Of a DNA stretch of 64,000 nt, positions 45,770 to 59,100 are shown in pieces. Position 1 is the first letter of the stretch; every line of letters begins with the position of its first letter. The position numbers were made by a program, and so were the translations under genes. The notes beneath the pieces were generated by a model. That model saw only the letters and a list, made by a program, of their open reading frames with translations, made no database searches and was not told the origin of the DNA. The DNA comes from Spirometra erinaceieuropaei. Taxonomy: Eukaryota > Platyhelminthes > Cestoda > Diphyllobothriidea > Diphyllobothriidae. Location: contig CACRXP010000427.1 of the NCBI GenBank assembly GCA_902702965.1, positions 499,457-563,456 on the forward strand. The letters run 5' to 3'.

Positions 45770-48564
45770 TTTTCATGATCACTTGTACAATTATCCAGAT
45801 GGAAATTCAAAAATCAAGAGCATCCACAAACGTCTGGTGCTTTTCATGAAAAGTATTCGTATGTCAGTCAATATTTAGAAAATTTTCGGCGCAACAAGGA
45901 TTGTTTTATACCCAGCCAGATGGCATTATCATATTCTGTGGAAGTGTGACTGAGACGAACATATATTTTCAGAAACGGACAAAGTGCTCAGATCATATGG
46001 AAAGCACACGAATGTGCTCCTAATATGGAGGCGAAACCAGTGCGAAGATTTTCAATACGGTTATTTCAGTATAAGCTGATAAAATAGTGTGAAGTCTCAA
46101 TAAAACTGTTATCGTATTTGCCACACAAATGAAACTGTTTAAGGGCTCAGCTGTCGCTTTATGTACCTGAGTTATAGCTGATCAATGCAGTTTTTATGCG
46201 AATGTTTTTATAGACCTTGGCTTACCTGCTATACATTTTCACTATTTAGACCTCGACTTGTTTGCGACCGCGAATCAACTTGACTGAATCCCAAAAATTC
46301 GTCTGAACACATTTAGCAAGCAGGCCGAACTTTCGTGCGCCCGCAGAGATCCGAACGCGTTCACTTGCTTCATCCTTGATCAGTCGCAAACTACTCCGAT
46401 TATTTCCTTCATTTCGCAAAATTTGCCAACCCGAACGTTAACTTTTAGTTTCGCGTTCAAGTGTCCGGCATGAGAGCACCGGCATCCCGCGAACGACAAC
46501 GTTCTATCTGTGACCTTACTGCCTTATCTTAGATAAAACCCAAAGAGACGTCTATTTAAATAGGTAACAAAAGTATTCAAGTCTTCAACATACGGATCGT
46601 GACTGCAAAACCTTGATCAACTGATAATTTATGTTTTAGTGCGCTGAAATTGAGACGAACTAAACAAACTGAGGCCTCCTAAGGGGCCGGATCCACCCGC
46701 GCCGCTGTAGCACACCAACTAATTAGAAGGTCCAGACTAAGGGCCTAGAAGAAGCTTCATAGGCTTTTCTGCAACCCGTACCTGGAGCCATGCCCCTGAA
46801 GGACTGTCTTCTCCTTCTGTCTAGGGGGTTTGCTGCAAAGCCCAGAGGTTTTTTTCGTCTCTGCTCATTCCTTCGTAGCTGTCAAGGGCGTTGCGGCTGT
46901 CACGAAGACTCGTGAGCTGCCCGTCGAAACTGATGCCAACAAACTTGTGAACTTCTGTTGCATAAACTATCGAATTGGTGAGGACCCGGTGCCATTAAAG
47001 CCCGACAGGTATTAAATGCTTCTTTTTGAGTAAAGCAGTGAGTATCCTGACTGGCTTTGGTCATTGAGGACTGATCGGAGACCCCCTCCTCTTTCGGAAA
47101 TGGACCCTGACACCTACCAGTACTGGCGCCGCGTGAGGAGATTACACTTTTGTCACTTGAACAGACTCGCGCAACTTGACGGATGGCACAAAAGAGAACA
47201 CCGAGATGGGAAGTCGCACTCACAGAGAGTCTACGGTGACTTATCTTATGCTTTGGAAAAGTGGGATCTTAAGAAGTCCCAAGGTGTTGCGATGTCCGAA
47301 AGTTCCGTCTCCTCCAAAGTTAATTCATAACGGCTTCCACTGGTGCTTGACACTTATCTTGTTCTCTCTGCACGTTCTCGAGGTAAAAATACCCGTTACG
47401 AGATAAAAAGGTAATTGTTCCCCAAACCCAACTCCGACTGATCTCTATTTCTAAAGATGGAAATAAAAGCCCTCAGCCCAATCACATTGTTTGTTCTTCG
47501 CCATCTACAGTGCTCTAGTCTTGCATTCGGGAATTCATTCAAGTGCCGTTTCTAAGCCTGTTTCCAAACAGCAACACAACCTATCGGCTTTGTTCGTCGA
47601 ACGCCTCCAGTTCTGTGTGGGATCATCTAATAGATCCACATTAGTCGGTCGACTCGGATTCTTCCTTGGATCTGACTTACTTTACAGACTGACCATGTCT
47701 CAATTTATGCGCCTCCGACCGCAACTAATTTTGTTCAATCTTCCTACTGTGAAATACTGGGGTCAGAAAATCGCTCAACGATGCCGATTGAACATCCAAA
47801 CATGTTTCGGGTAGATGCCTCTACGCAATATTGGTGACCTTAACGCAGGCCTTAATTAATAGGACAGGTAAATTATGTATCCAAGCAGTTTTAGCTTCCC
47901 TTTTCGAGTGACGTGGAGTATTCCCTTGATATGGATTCAGCGATTATCCACTGTCTTGTTTTATAAGCTACTTCGCCTGATGAGTGATCTACGGGAGACG
48001 ACAGGCGCCGAAGCTAAGTCTTTTTTCCGTTAGACATCAGATCTATGGGACGCCTGAAGATGAGCGCCGACTTGGAGTCTGCCAATTGCAGCCGAGAGCG
48101 ACCGTCCATGATGTGTTAGGCCCACAACGCGAATCAACTTAAATCAATTGTAATAGGTATCATTACAAATATAAGCAGTGACGTCCTCTTTTTGCTCGCA
48201 TGACAGCTAGCTGCTTTCGAGACGTTTCGGAGTTCCTTTGTTTTCGAGCTGGGTATCGTCATTTAGATAGGATGCAATTAAGAAGAAAGTGGACGTCACC
48301 GAATAAAGTGGTCGATTTTGTAACTTAGTTAAGGAGAGGAAGCCTATGGACGACATAGCTTCCTATAAGCAGGTTGTCTAGCATAACCCAAAACCGCTAG
48401 AAGGCGTTGGTAGGCGAATTCTATACAACCGAGGCACCGAACAGACGGTTCAGATACCCAGTCAAAAGAAGGTTAAGCTAACGGTTGATAAGGTAAATCA
48501 TTGTTGAACGTTTCACTGAATTTCGGCCAGGTGCAAGACTTCGTAAGGAAGAACGCGATCAGAA
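45770..48564. other. Spacer left of RAD50, no gene recognised
   Basis: Short frames only, the longest being 47491-47814 (+) with no recognisable domain. No repeats detected by eye. Confidence 0.4.
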
Positions 48565-48628
48565 TTAGGAATACAAGGATTGATTGTAGCTGATATTTCG
48601 GTCAGTCGACCCCGAACGATACCCGCTA
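48565..48628 (-). CDS. Candidate terminal RAD50 exon (weak)
   Basis: A pyrimidine-rich acceptor ending CTCCAG at 48629 has the phase needed by the GTAAGT donor at 49996, and the frame reaches TAA after about 20 codons. The encoded tail (SGYRSGSTDRNISYNQ) is not clearly similar to known RAD50 termini, so this is a guess. Confidence 0.2.
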
Positions 48629-48779
48629 CTGGAGCGAGATAAAAAGATAGATGGCGGAACTCTAACAATTGGATTGAACAGGTGGCAGGATACATAAACA
48701 AATTCGCGAACTTGCCGATGTGAGCGTCTATGCAGCGTACCCGCGACCCACTGAGACCCGTGGGAATAAGAGTGAAGGA

Positions 48780-49045
48780 AGGACGTTTGCAGCCTTGTCA
48801 ACGAAACTTGAGTTTTGGCGGTCCTGATGCTGTTTAAGGATCGCCAAGCTCCAGTCATTCGGCATGGACTTGTCGTTCTGTATTTGTTCAATTGCTTCGG
48901 AGATAGAGAGGCGGTGACGCCACAGAACTTATTAGATAGGACGTCAATACTATCTTTCTTCGGGGGCGCCGCTTTTTCTAAACCTCGGCATCGCATAAGT
49001 GATTTCTGCCAAAGAGGGGTGCTCGCAGGACATCTGATGGATTGA
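48780..49045 (-). pseudogene. Degenerate RTE-like reverse transcriptase fragment
   Basis: On the - strand, HPSLAEITYAMPRFRKSGAP, then DSIDVLSNKFCGVTASLS and EQIQNDKSMPNDWSLAIL follow one another in different frames. Together they match the thumb-side RT region of RTE-type LINEs, where the pattern is E-x-x-x-A-x-x-x-L-x-x-x-K-A-P-G-x-D-x-I ... P-x-x-W-x-x-A. In-frame stops and shifts show an old copy. Confidence 0.6.
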
Positions 49046-49996
49046 AAAAGGAAGGGGAGCCAATGCCGGAGGGGCCCACGAACGTGTCTGTGCGCTACTG
49101 CTGACATGGCGGTAGTGCCTAGTACTATGTTTCTAGCCTTTAGGGGCCTGCTCATGGAAGGCACTACGACTGTCCAGCAGGTTTCGTGGTCTTGGTTAGT
49201 CGGCTGTGTTGTGGAGTATATTTATTGGACGTATGTTTCTCAAACCACCAGTAGAGGGCGCCTGACGTTCACACGGCCGCACCATGCGCACGATGTTACG
49301 TGGTTACAGTCAATAAACAATTCCTGTACTTATGCACGTGCAAGGACTGCATGCAGCGTGAGCACGAGCAGTGCGCAGTCTGGAACAAAATACGATGCTG
49401 AGTCGAAGTAAGGCGGCACTTCAGATTCCTCCAGGGTAGTGTGCACAACCTGCACCGTCCACTTCTGCCTATGTATATTCCTAGTCGCGGTGTAACAAGC
49501 TGCCTCGCCTTAAGATTTTCGGTTTCTAAAGGACAGTCGAAAAAGTAATTAGGATACACTTTCTAAACGGCGAGTGCAAACACCCAGTCAGCACCTATAA
49601 ACACTTACAGGTGGGCAGGACGCAAAGCGAGGTCGGAGAAGAAAGAAAGAGAGCGGAGATGAGATGAGCAAACTCAATAAATACTGTCAGCTTACAAAAA
49701 TAGGAATATCTTTGATCCTAGTGGAATTGGTCTTCAATACGGACTTTCTCAATTTCCGAGAGTCCCCTAAAATGTAAACATGCACCAGGAAGTGTTGGAT
49801 TTATTGAAGACATGATTCGGCAAAATTCCGGGGACACTGCTTTAAATAGTCAAATATGTTAATTCAAATACGGGCGATGTAATTGATGCCTCTAGCATGC
49901 GGTCGACTGTAAGTACTTTCATATTAGAGGGTCAGAGTCTTTCTGACCAAGTGGGCTGCTCATCAAACATGATAATAGAATGAATAGAGAACTTAC

Positions 49997-50125
49997 TGGA
50001 GATTACGACTAATACGGAAAAGATGACTCGCGCAATCCGCCCGGCCGAGTAGTTCCACGAAATCCTCATCGTGAGTGATTACAATAAGTTGAAAATTACG
50101 TTGGCCAGAGCGGGTTTTGATTATC
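49997..50125 (-). CDS. RAD50: RAD50 exon (switch histidine, near C-terminus)
   Basis: Acceptor CTTAG. It encodes [20 protein letters not shown] with the conserved H-loop. It ends at CA|GTAAGT. Read through, the next codons would be CAG TAA, so either a stop at 49993-49995 or a further small exon is possible. Confidence 0.93.
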
Positions 50126-53100
50126 CTAAGATAGGAAAGCGAATCAAAACAAAAAACAAGGCGAAAGACAGGCCAGAAAAGCCTCCAACATGCAAGAGGT
50201 CGAAACAATCTGATGAATTCTTCATCAAGAAGTATGGGCAGTCGCTGCTTACTCCGTCAGCGCGTAGGCCAGTGACTCGATATTTTCCCGATCAAGATTA
50301 GTCGTAGGCTCGTCGAGGGCCAAGACACCACACTGTAGGCAGAAGACTTCGGCCAGAGCCAGACGAATCACAAGGCTCGCCAGAACCTTTTGGCCGGCTG
50401 AACACCGGCCCCGCATGTCTAGTCGCGCCTCGGAGGAGAGTCGGACCGATTTGTTGCTCCGACTACCCCCACCCAGGCGTTGGCTGCCGGCAGCGACGGG
50501 AATGGAGGAGGCCTTCACCATGACAACGCGGTAGTTGTAGGTTCGACGCTGTTTTGTGGCATTTGCACCAGAGGTGGAGAAGGGCTCTTCTTCACTGCAG
50601 ATCTCAATGTAGTCAATGTCTGTCAGGAGGCAGAGAAAAAGTAGATTTTTCATGTGCAATGCAAGCACGGATATTCTACAAATCTTGAATCATATTCACT
50701 GAATATAAGTGATTGGAAGTCGGAGAGAAATGACAAAACTTAGGCAAAGGGCGTGAAACATTACCATTTCCACGATAGGTCGTTCGCCAGAGATCGCGTA
50801 TGATTTGATTGACTTCTGCCATTTTAGAAGCATGGTAGGACATAATGGCCCTAAAAGGACAAGACATATTGGAAAATGGAAAAATAATGCGGCTTTAGAA
50901 AAATGCAAAGTAGATTGCAGAAGAAATTGGAGAGCAAAGAGTTACTTAAGTCCAGTATAAATTAAAAGGCACGGAGTTTCTGGCGGTCTTTTTAAAGCAG
51001 CGTCGGGCAGGCTAATTAGTAACATGGGCGGCACTAAGGACATCTCGATACAGGAGAGAACGGAATTCTTGTCTGCATATCTGAGTCAGCGGGTTCCTTT
51101 GCGATTAAGTGGGAAGTATATATCCCAAGAGTTAACAAATTGCATAATTCTCTACTTTTCAGAAAAAAATAGTTGGAAAGAGTGACTTTGGTCTCGCTAG
51201 GACAACTATTTTCAAAAAATGCTCGGGCAAATTCAGGAACCTATTTTTTCTCAACTGCCTGATCATGGGAGTGCTTCACAGAGACGAGCAAGCCTCCACA
51301 GAGGTCGTTGCACTATCGTCATAATTCTCGTTGGCTTTTAAAGTTCAGTAACAGAGCGTCCAACAGAGCTTACATAGACTTCAAGGATTTGGCCGGGACG
51401 CTTAATACGGTTAACGTAAGAAACCGGAGAACTCTTCAACTGACATCTCGACAAGGTGCGTGGCTCCAATTTAGTAGATGATAATCTGTGAATCATTTTC
51501 TAGTGCTGAAAAACCTTGGGGGCACACGGTGGGCAGAATTTGCGTTAAAGGAATTTTCTTGTGAAATTCATGACATGAGATGTACCAGATAATGTATGCT
51601 ACTATGGAGCAATTGAGAGATTACCAGTAGGGCGTGGTTGGAGTACCATGTGGTCGAATTTGGTGTAATTGCCTGTTTTAGCACGTCGCCGTTACCTGTT
51701 CCCACTGAACCAACAGGGGCCAAGCGAACTCGGAAGTAAAGTCTATCCGGTTAGAAGAAGTTCGGTTAAAAACCGCGTGAAGTGTCCTCCGAGGTAGTAC
51801 AGTGTCATGCTCAAAGCAGAACGATAGCGTTTGCCTGTAAATTTCTGTGGTCCTTCGGCACCTTTGCTCTGGTTCCCAACGTTGGAACGACCGGTAAGAT
51901 ACCTACTTCAGTTATTCCATGTCTCAACAAGGATAAACAGGCTGGTAGTAAGCGGTATGTTGGGGACTTGCAGCTTGTGGCATAACATATAATTTGTCCT
52001 GCCAGTGGAGGCCGGAATTGAGGGGAGGGGGTCGAAATGCTGATGAAGGGGCAATTAACTGCTAACAGCACAGTGATCCGACGAAAGGTTCCATTTGCAT
52101 GAGGACGAAACTAGAATTTCAGGGAAAGGCGACGGTTCCTCCGCATCCACTCTGAGGCCAACACCCGAAGACTAGGAGCCTCTGCCGTGTGAAGGTATTT
52201 TGCCCATTAAGGGCCCAAAATTATTTACCAAATAATAACTACAATCAATGCGAAAGTTAGAAAACAGACCGACTCCAAGCTCTGGAGTTCGCAGGCTACA
52301 AAGAAGTCAGACCGAATTAGAAGTGCCAACACACAAAAGAGGGAGGAATTTACCTATCAAGAGCATGGTAGAATAGTTCGAGGTCGGTGGCCGCCATCTC
52401 CGCAGTCTATAAAAAGTGCAAATATATACACGCGTATAAATGAAATCTCTCCCAGAGGCGTTGTTGTCCCAGCAAACCAATGCTGCCTTTAGTTGGGTTT
52501 AAGGACGATTTCGTCCTCTAAATTTTGAGTGTGATGAGATTAAATTTTGTAAGTGTGCAAATATGTACTGAAAGGTTCGCGGGGTTTATATCAGCTCAGC
52601 TAGGCTCGCCCTCCAGCAAATATTTAAGATACTTTCGGCGCGAAGTATGGCTGCCAAATCATGCAGTACCCGTACCAGTTACGAGTGAAAGTGTAGGCTA
52701 ACTTTCGAGCTTCTAGACAAACGGCTATCGTTTTCAGGGCGAAATGTTTCAAGAAAAGTGCCGTATGACACTGAAGGCGTAATTCAAAAGGAATGATGAA
52801 TGCAGTAAGATGAATAAAACCGCGTACCTTGACTTCATACACTTTTTTGACATATTCAGTTTCTGCGTCGGCATACTTCTCGGCAAGACTGCGTTCTAGA
52901 ATCTTGAGCTCCGTCTGAAGTTGTGTTACTCGATCAACCACTAACTGTTTCTATTCGCAAGGAACGTAGAACAAAAACACAGTAGTTAAGTTGACACCGA
53001 AAGGCCGCAGACGGCGGGTTTTAACAAAAGAAAAAGAATAAAGTGTACAGTAGTGTAGAGATCTGCAGTGGAACTGGCCACCAAAAAAGACCACTGTTAC

Positions 53101-56100
53101 TCACAAACAGTTGGACTGCTCCGAGGCAAGCCGCAATGCAGTTCAGATAAGCAGCTCAAGATCATAAGGATAAAGTAGCGAGACGTAAGGCAAAAGATAC
53201 CGAACCGAATGGCTCTGAGTAATTTTCACCAGCTACAGTTCAGCAGCATAATGTACATTAGGGATAGGAAGGGGAACTTAAGAGTGTGTATGCCCATATT
53301 TTGAGATGGACAACATTTTCGTCGAAATGACCCCTAAACAATACCGAGCAGCGAAAGTGATGAACGCGGACCTCATTATTTTTGAAACCAGCAGCCAACG
53401 CAAAAGCTTCGTTGGCAAGGGTATGGTTTATGGCCGGGGTTACTCATTCTGGGGAGTATTCGTGTTGAGTAAAAAAACGCTAAACATCTTAGGGCTTTGC
53501 GGTATCACAAAGTTCGATTGCATATATTGTCGCCGATTAAAAAGGGACACTATTCTTACCATTTAAAAATAATAGTAAGGAAATTTAATATCCCTTTGCA
53601 GGCATTGTTAAAAAGGTATTACATTGTCGTATTTTTACTCCGATGACTACCTTAAGGCATCTTGGTCACCCTCGCACACCATTTACTGTGAGGTCTTTTA
53701 TTTCTTTCTCTGGTACGTACAGTGCGTGACCGATCTCATGAAATGTTGGCTGGAATTCTGAAATGCGTTTTCGATTAGGAAGGATTACTTGGTCGGGGTT
53801 GTAATACTGATTATCTTGCGGCATACTCTTATAACATTTCGGACTCCACAGGATGTCGGCTTTCAAATGCACTTCTTTTCAATCTCCTGTAGAAAGCGTG
53901 CTCGGTAAAAAACGACTACTTAAGTAGCATGCAATTTTCCCATTGATTTTCGATGGTCTTGGAGATTCAAATATATTTTAGAGAAACCATGAACAAAAAT
54001 AGGCTTTCTTTTAGTCAATCGATAGAGAATCAAGTCTTCTTTATGTTTTATGCTTAAGGAAAGAGTATAACTAGGTTTTAAAAAAGTTTTCTAATTGTCG
54101 AATAATTTGGAGTCTGATCATTCGTTGCATTAGCGCTTAGTGATTTCACTCTACAAGGTGCATGCGTTCCGCGTAAAGAAAATCACGTATTTTTCTATGC
54201 CATTAAAGAGATATAATACAGAGTCCATAAAATTTTGCAATGGATGCGGACTATATTGTATATTTCATGAGGAGCAGTGGTGAACGGTTAGGTACGATGC
54301 TATGTGGATGGACATTTCGCGGTCTTAAAAAGTCTCATAATTAGAAACTTTTTTAGAACCTAATTATACTCCTTCCTTAGGCGTAAAATGTAAAGAAGAC
54401 GTGATTATCTATTGATTGACTAAAAGAAAGCCTATTTTTCTTTATGGTTTCTATACAATACAGGAAATAGGATTTACGCACCAAGAAAACTTCGGCATTG
54501 GGGTTGAAAATGAACCGCTGACACCTTGAGATGCGATCAACCGATCAACCAGATAAACCGCAAGGCTATTGCAGTCGACTGAGGAATTATGCAAACCCTC
54601 ATTTCTGACTCGCACAGCGAGTATAGTCTGAGTTTCCCGGTTTAATCTTCCTTCCCCTCGTTCATGGCTGGCTTGGGACGGAACTCCTGTACCTTGCGTG
54701 CGACATGGCATTGAGCCCTTATGACCTGAGTTATTTTGGGTGCACAGGACAGTAGGCAAAGCCTCCTTGATGGGCGTCGAGGCGCACCCACAGCCGACAT
54801 ATTTCGAGCAGTCAGGCAGGTAGGTCGCATGAAATAAGCAGGGATGATGGATTTGCTGTCATCGGAGGTGGAAAGTCGTGCAAGACCCAGCGAAAGCATC
54901 TTCCTTAGAAAAGGGCTTGGCCCAGGAAACGGCCGCGTGGGGAATGAGCCGTTCTAGGCTTCGCCCACGAGAGCGGCAAATATCAACCCACATGTGATCG
55001 TCCTGAAGTCTGTCAGGCCCTCAGCCAGGCGTCTGACAGTTCAGCCGCCGTGAACGATGACCTTCATCGTTCCTCTACGAGCTGTGTAAAACAGTGACTT
55101 GCGCTTGATTTTCCTCACAGATAAACAGACTTGCGTTGCATCTGCCTCGCTCCCACCACCTACACCAACCAGGCTGCAAATACAACATAAAGTCAAGACT
55201 AATGGAGGTGGACGTGGGCTCAGTGGCAATAAAAGGCTTGTCATTGATGTCCCAGCTCCTAGGACGTCGACCATTGTCAAGCCATACGTCAAGGCCAGGG
55301 TTAGAACTTCCCGCCAAGACAATGGCCCTCCTCTCCCACCTCCTTCAGCCAAGAGAGGCTAGATGGACGGCCCTAGGCCAGCGATGCGAGACGAGGGTCA
55401 ACAGCACCGGGGAACACAGAGGCAAGATGTCAGTACAACCTCCGATCATGGAAGCATGTTCGGTTTCGGAACATCAGGATGGGTTCTCAAGGCCACCTCC
55501 TCTCGGTGTTTAAAGAACGCAATGAAGCAGATGAACAACGTGCAGTAGGCCCATTGTCTCCCGCAAGTGATATCTTTTATAAAAAAGACTACCAACTCAA
55601 GAAACACTGTTGTCATGGAATCTAAAGGACACAGAAAAACGCGCTGAAGCGCGCATATTTCTGGCCAAATATTTTTCCACTTACACATTCACACGCCAAA
55701 TTCAGGACATGAAGGCATGAAAAGAAAAAAAACGAACGTAGCTCTAAGATAAGCTACTCGTGAAATTAAAGCCTTCATTTTCGGACCATTGTAAACCGTA
55801 GTGGGGCCTATTCTTCTAAAATGAGCGAGGGCACGAAAGAGTAGAAACCTGCTTGCGTAAGCGGTCCTCTTGGGAAGAAAGGCTGTTCACATGTTGCAGG
55901 AGGTCCGCTGCCCCACTTGCGCTGGACTGGTATTCAGCGATTTTACTCTGAAGAGTTTTCACACGGAGGGCAGTGGACGCTAGTTGGCTACGCACATCGC
56001 GCAAACGGACGCAATCCTGCAGTTCACGTTGGTAAATCTGAAACAAAACGGAGGTGGTCAGGTCGAGTCCCGAAAGACTCCACGTTCGTCTTAGATTTTG

Positions 56101-59100
56101 TGCGCGAAGATTATGGGCTGTCCTCGATTAATCCGGGCTCGTCAATGCCGATAAAGCCATAAGGCGTCAGTTTGAGGTGAATTAATGTACCGCTGTGTCT
56201 CAGCGTGACACTGAGTGCGCGATTATCGTCTTAGAACACTAACAGAAGACTGCGTATGCCAGCTGATAACTCCTCTCGGCGACAAGAGGACAGACAATGG
56301 GCTAAGTACCTTGTGATTGGCGATAGCTTTGCGCAAGTCATTGAGTTTCTCCGAGCTTTTCACGACTTCATCCTTGAGAGAGGCTATTCCAGAGTCGAAC
56401 TCCAGGAGCTGCTGGACAATGTCGTCGTAAGTCTCTCTGGTATGGCCTCGCAATGGCTGGGCCGCTGAACAAACTTCCTCAAACTCCCGTATTCTATCAC
56501 GCCATTCTTGGGTCTGGAAAAAGTAAGGAACAGAAAAAAGTTTAATTTTTACTTCTGCAGTTTCAGAAGGGGCGATTGATTTTGGTGAAAAGGACATAAA
56601 TCTTATTTTGACTGGCTGGCGCAATATTAAACCGCAAAACATCCGACCATTCCCAGACAAAAAGAAGTCAGAGTGCATGTATACCAGACCTCAAAAGACA
56701 ATGTGAGTCCTACAAACAAAATTCATGCTTAATAAAACACTCGTAATGTCTGGGTATTTGTAAAAAAGAATGCTGGACAACACAGAAAATACTCAGGATA
56801 AGAATATGCGATCGCTGGAGTAAGAACGTTATTAGTCTGACGTTTCGGGTGCTTACTAGAACACATCATCAGAGACAGTCCATGACTTTGCCAGGAAATA
56901 ATAAGAAAATGTGTAATCCAGACAGTGAACCAGATCTTGCTGTAATTTACACTTAGATGCCAGTAGACTCAAGAGTGGAAAACATGCAGACGCCTGCCGA
57001 ACTACCGTTGGAAGGTGCTACGACAACAGTGGTTACATTGTGCCCCCAACATAGATACTGGCGACGGCTGGATATATGAGCTCACTGAAGAAACGGGGGA
57101 GGGGACTCCTCTAATATGAGAGTGGTGGTAGAAGGGGCTTTATGGCAGAGGTAAGCGAAGCTGACAGGTGGCGGTTTTCGGGGAGCAAAAGTAAAAAAAA
57201 TGCATATACGCCATCAGCTTGATTGAATACACCAGTAAAGTGTAAAAGTGCGAAGGCGCGATTCGAGATACTGGAAATTAAGGGCTGTAGATGAGTGGGG
57301 AAAATTAGAAACGGGGCACTGATTAGATAATACAGGCGAACTGACCGTATCCTGCGACGACCAATCACATTGAAGGAGAAAGTGTGAAAAATATATCGTT
57401 AAATCCGATCTTCCCGGTGGCTGTTACAGATGTCATTGGAGTTGACAACACTGATAGCCCAGTCCCTTACCCTAGACCGGACGTTAGCCCTAATGATAAA
57501 ACTCCAAAAGGGTGAGGGTGGAACAGACGAAAGGGGAGGGAGGCTAAATCAAGCCAACCCAAATGACATAAGTGGGTATTTCACTGGAGTAAAAAATGGT
57601 GGGGCCACATATCCGGTCGTCGCTTAAATACCAACCAAAAGCCCTGGAAAGTGGTTTACCATGCCTCGGTTAACGACCTCATTCCAAGCTCACTCATAAA
57701 CTTCGGGTGGAACTGCGGGCTTTACTCAAAAGGGCAGTGCTAACAGAAGTCGAATTGGGGAGCGCCGAGAGATTCATTGACAGGCAGAAACTCCAGCAGT
57801 TACATCATGCGGACGCGGAAAATAAAGACAGCACGTGCCCAGACTTTCAGATATTATGCGCGTTGAAAATATAGTGCATTTAACGGTCTTTCCAGCTAAA
57901 AGGGACGCGACGCAGACCAGGAGGGAAGAGCATGGGAGAAACTGGAAGTTCTTCGGAAATGAACAGCGTAACCTGCCGCCAAAAGAAATTAACGTAGCTC
58001 CAGCCGTTTAGTTCACTAACAACGCTGCTCTAAGTGACTTCGCGTGGCGATCAGTGGGAAAATCCCCGAAGGGGCTTTTTTCGTTATACAATAGCCCTGA
58101 ATGCCTGCTACCGCAGGGTTGGGCGAAGGGTATAGTTGTCAACTTCTGGCCGATGACACGATGGAGCGTTACGTTTTACTAGTAATTATCTACTTTGGCG
58201 TTCTTAAAACAGACGCGCTCAAAATCTGTTGTTCCAAATTCTTCGATAACCGACTAACTCGAGGTTCGTATCTGAGAAACGGAAAAGCTGCGACCATCAA
58301 GAGCAACTTACAGATCTGGAAGCGTAGTGCCGTCTGATGTAACAGGCGTCCCTTGACGGGCAATACACATTATTTCATGATGCGTTTTCCTCTATTGATA
58401 TGCATTCTTAGCAAGCTGTAAGTAACGTGGTGAAACATTTGCAATGCTTGACTGTCATTCGGTAGAGCTGTCACATCCCATGAAGCAACTTTTTTCGGAG
58501 CGGTATTGCTTTAAAATACCAAGAGAATGTGGTGTTGATAATCGAAAATTGAGATGGCTACGGTTTCCAAAAGAAGCTGTTAACAAGTAGGGAAAATAGG
58601 CAATCTTTCGCTTATGTAAATATAACATGTGGATATGCCGCGGACAGACAATTATAATGTGGAACTGGAAGACAACGATCTGAATTTTTCTGTCAAAAAA
58701 TGTTATATTTTCAGGCAATAGTACGTCATAAATTCAAATATTTAGGTATAAGTCAAGACTTGAAAGTTTATATGACATCGGACTGAAAACAAAAAAGTTA
58801 GGGAACCATCACCACCTCGCGCCACAGCGGCAGCTCGTAGATAATACCACCAACCATCAACACGAAAAGTGGGTCCGACACGGGAACATGGAGCCCCTCC
58901 CCCCACAGGTGGCCTGCGCTAAATTCCAAGGGGTTCCTACTCGCTTGTCCCTAACCATGACACTGACCCCAGCCATAATCTTTCTAACCCCAACCATGAC
59001 CCTTCTCACACCAACACTAACCTCCCTCGAATCTACAATAAGGTCACCTGGAACGAGGGTGTGTTCATATTTCCGCGCCTAACTGCAAAAATCTTTAATT

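Noticed and set aside
47491..47814. + strand gene of 107 codons
   Set aside because: No recognisable domain, no splice context, and composition is like surrounding DNA.
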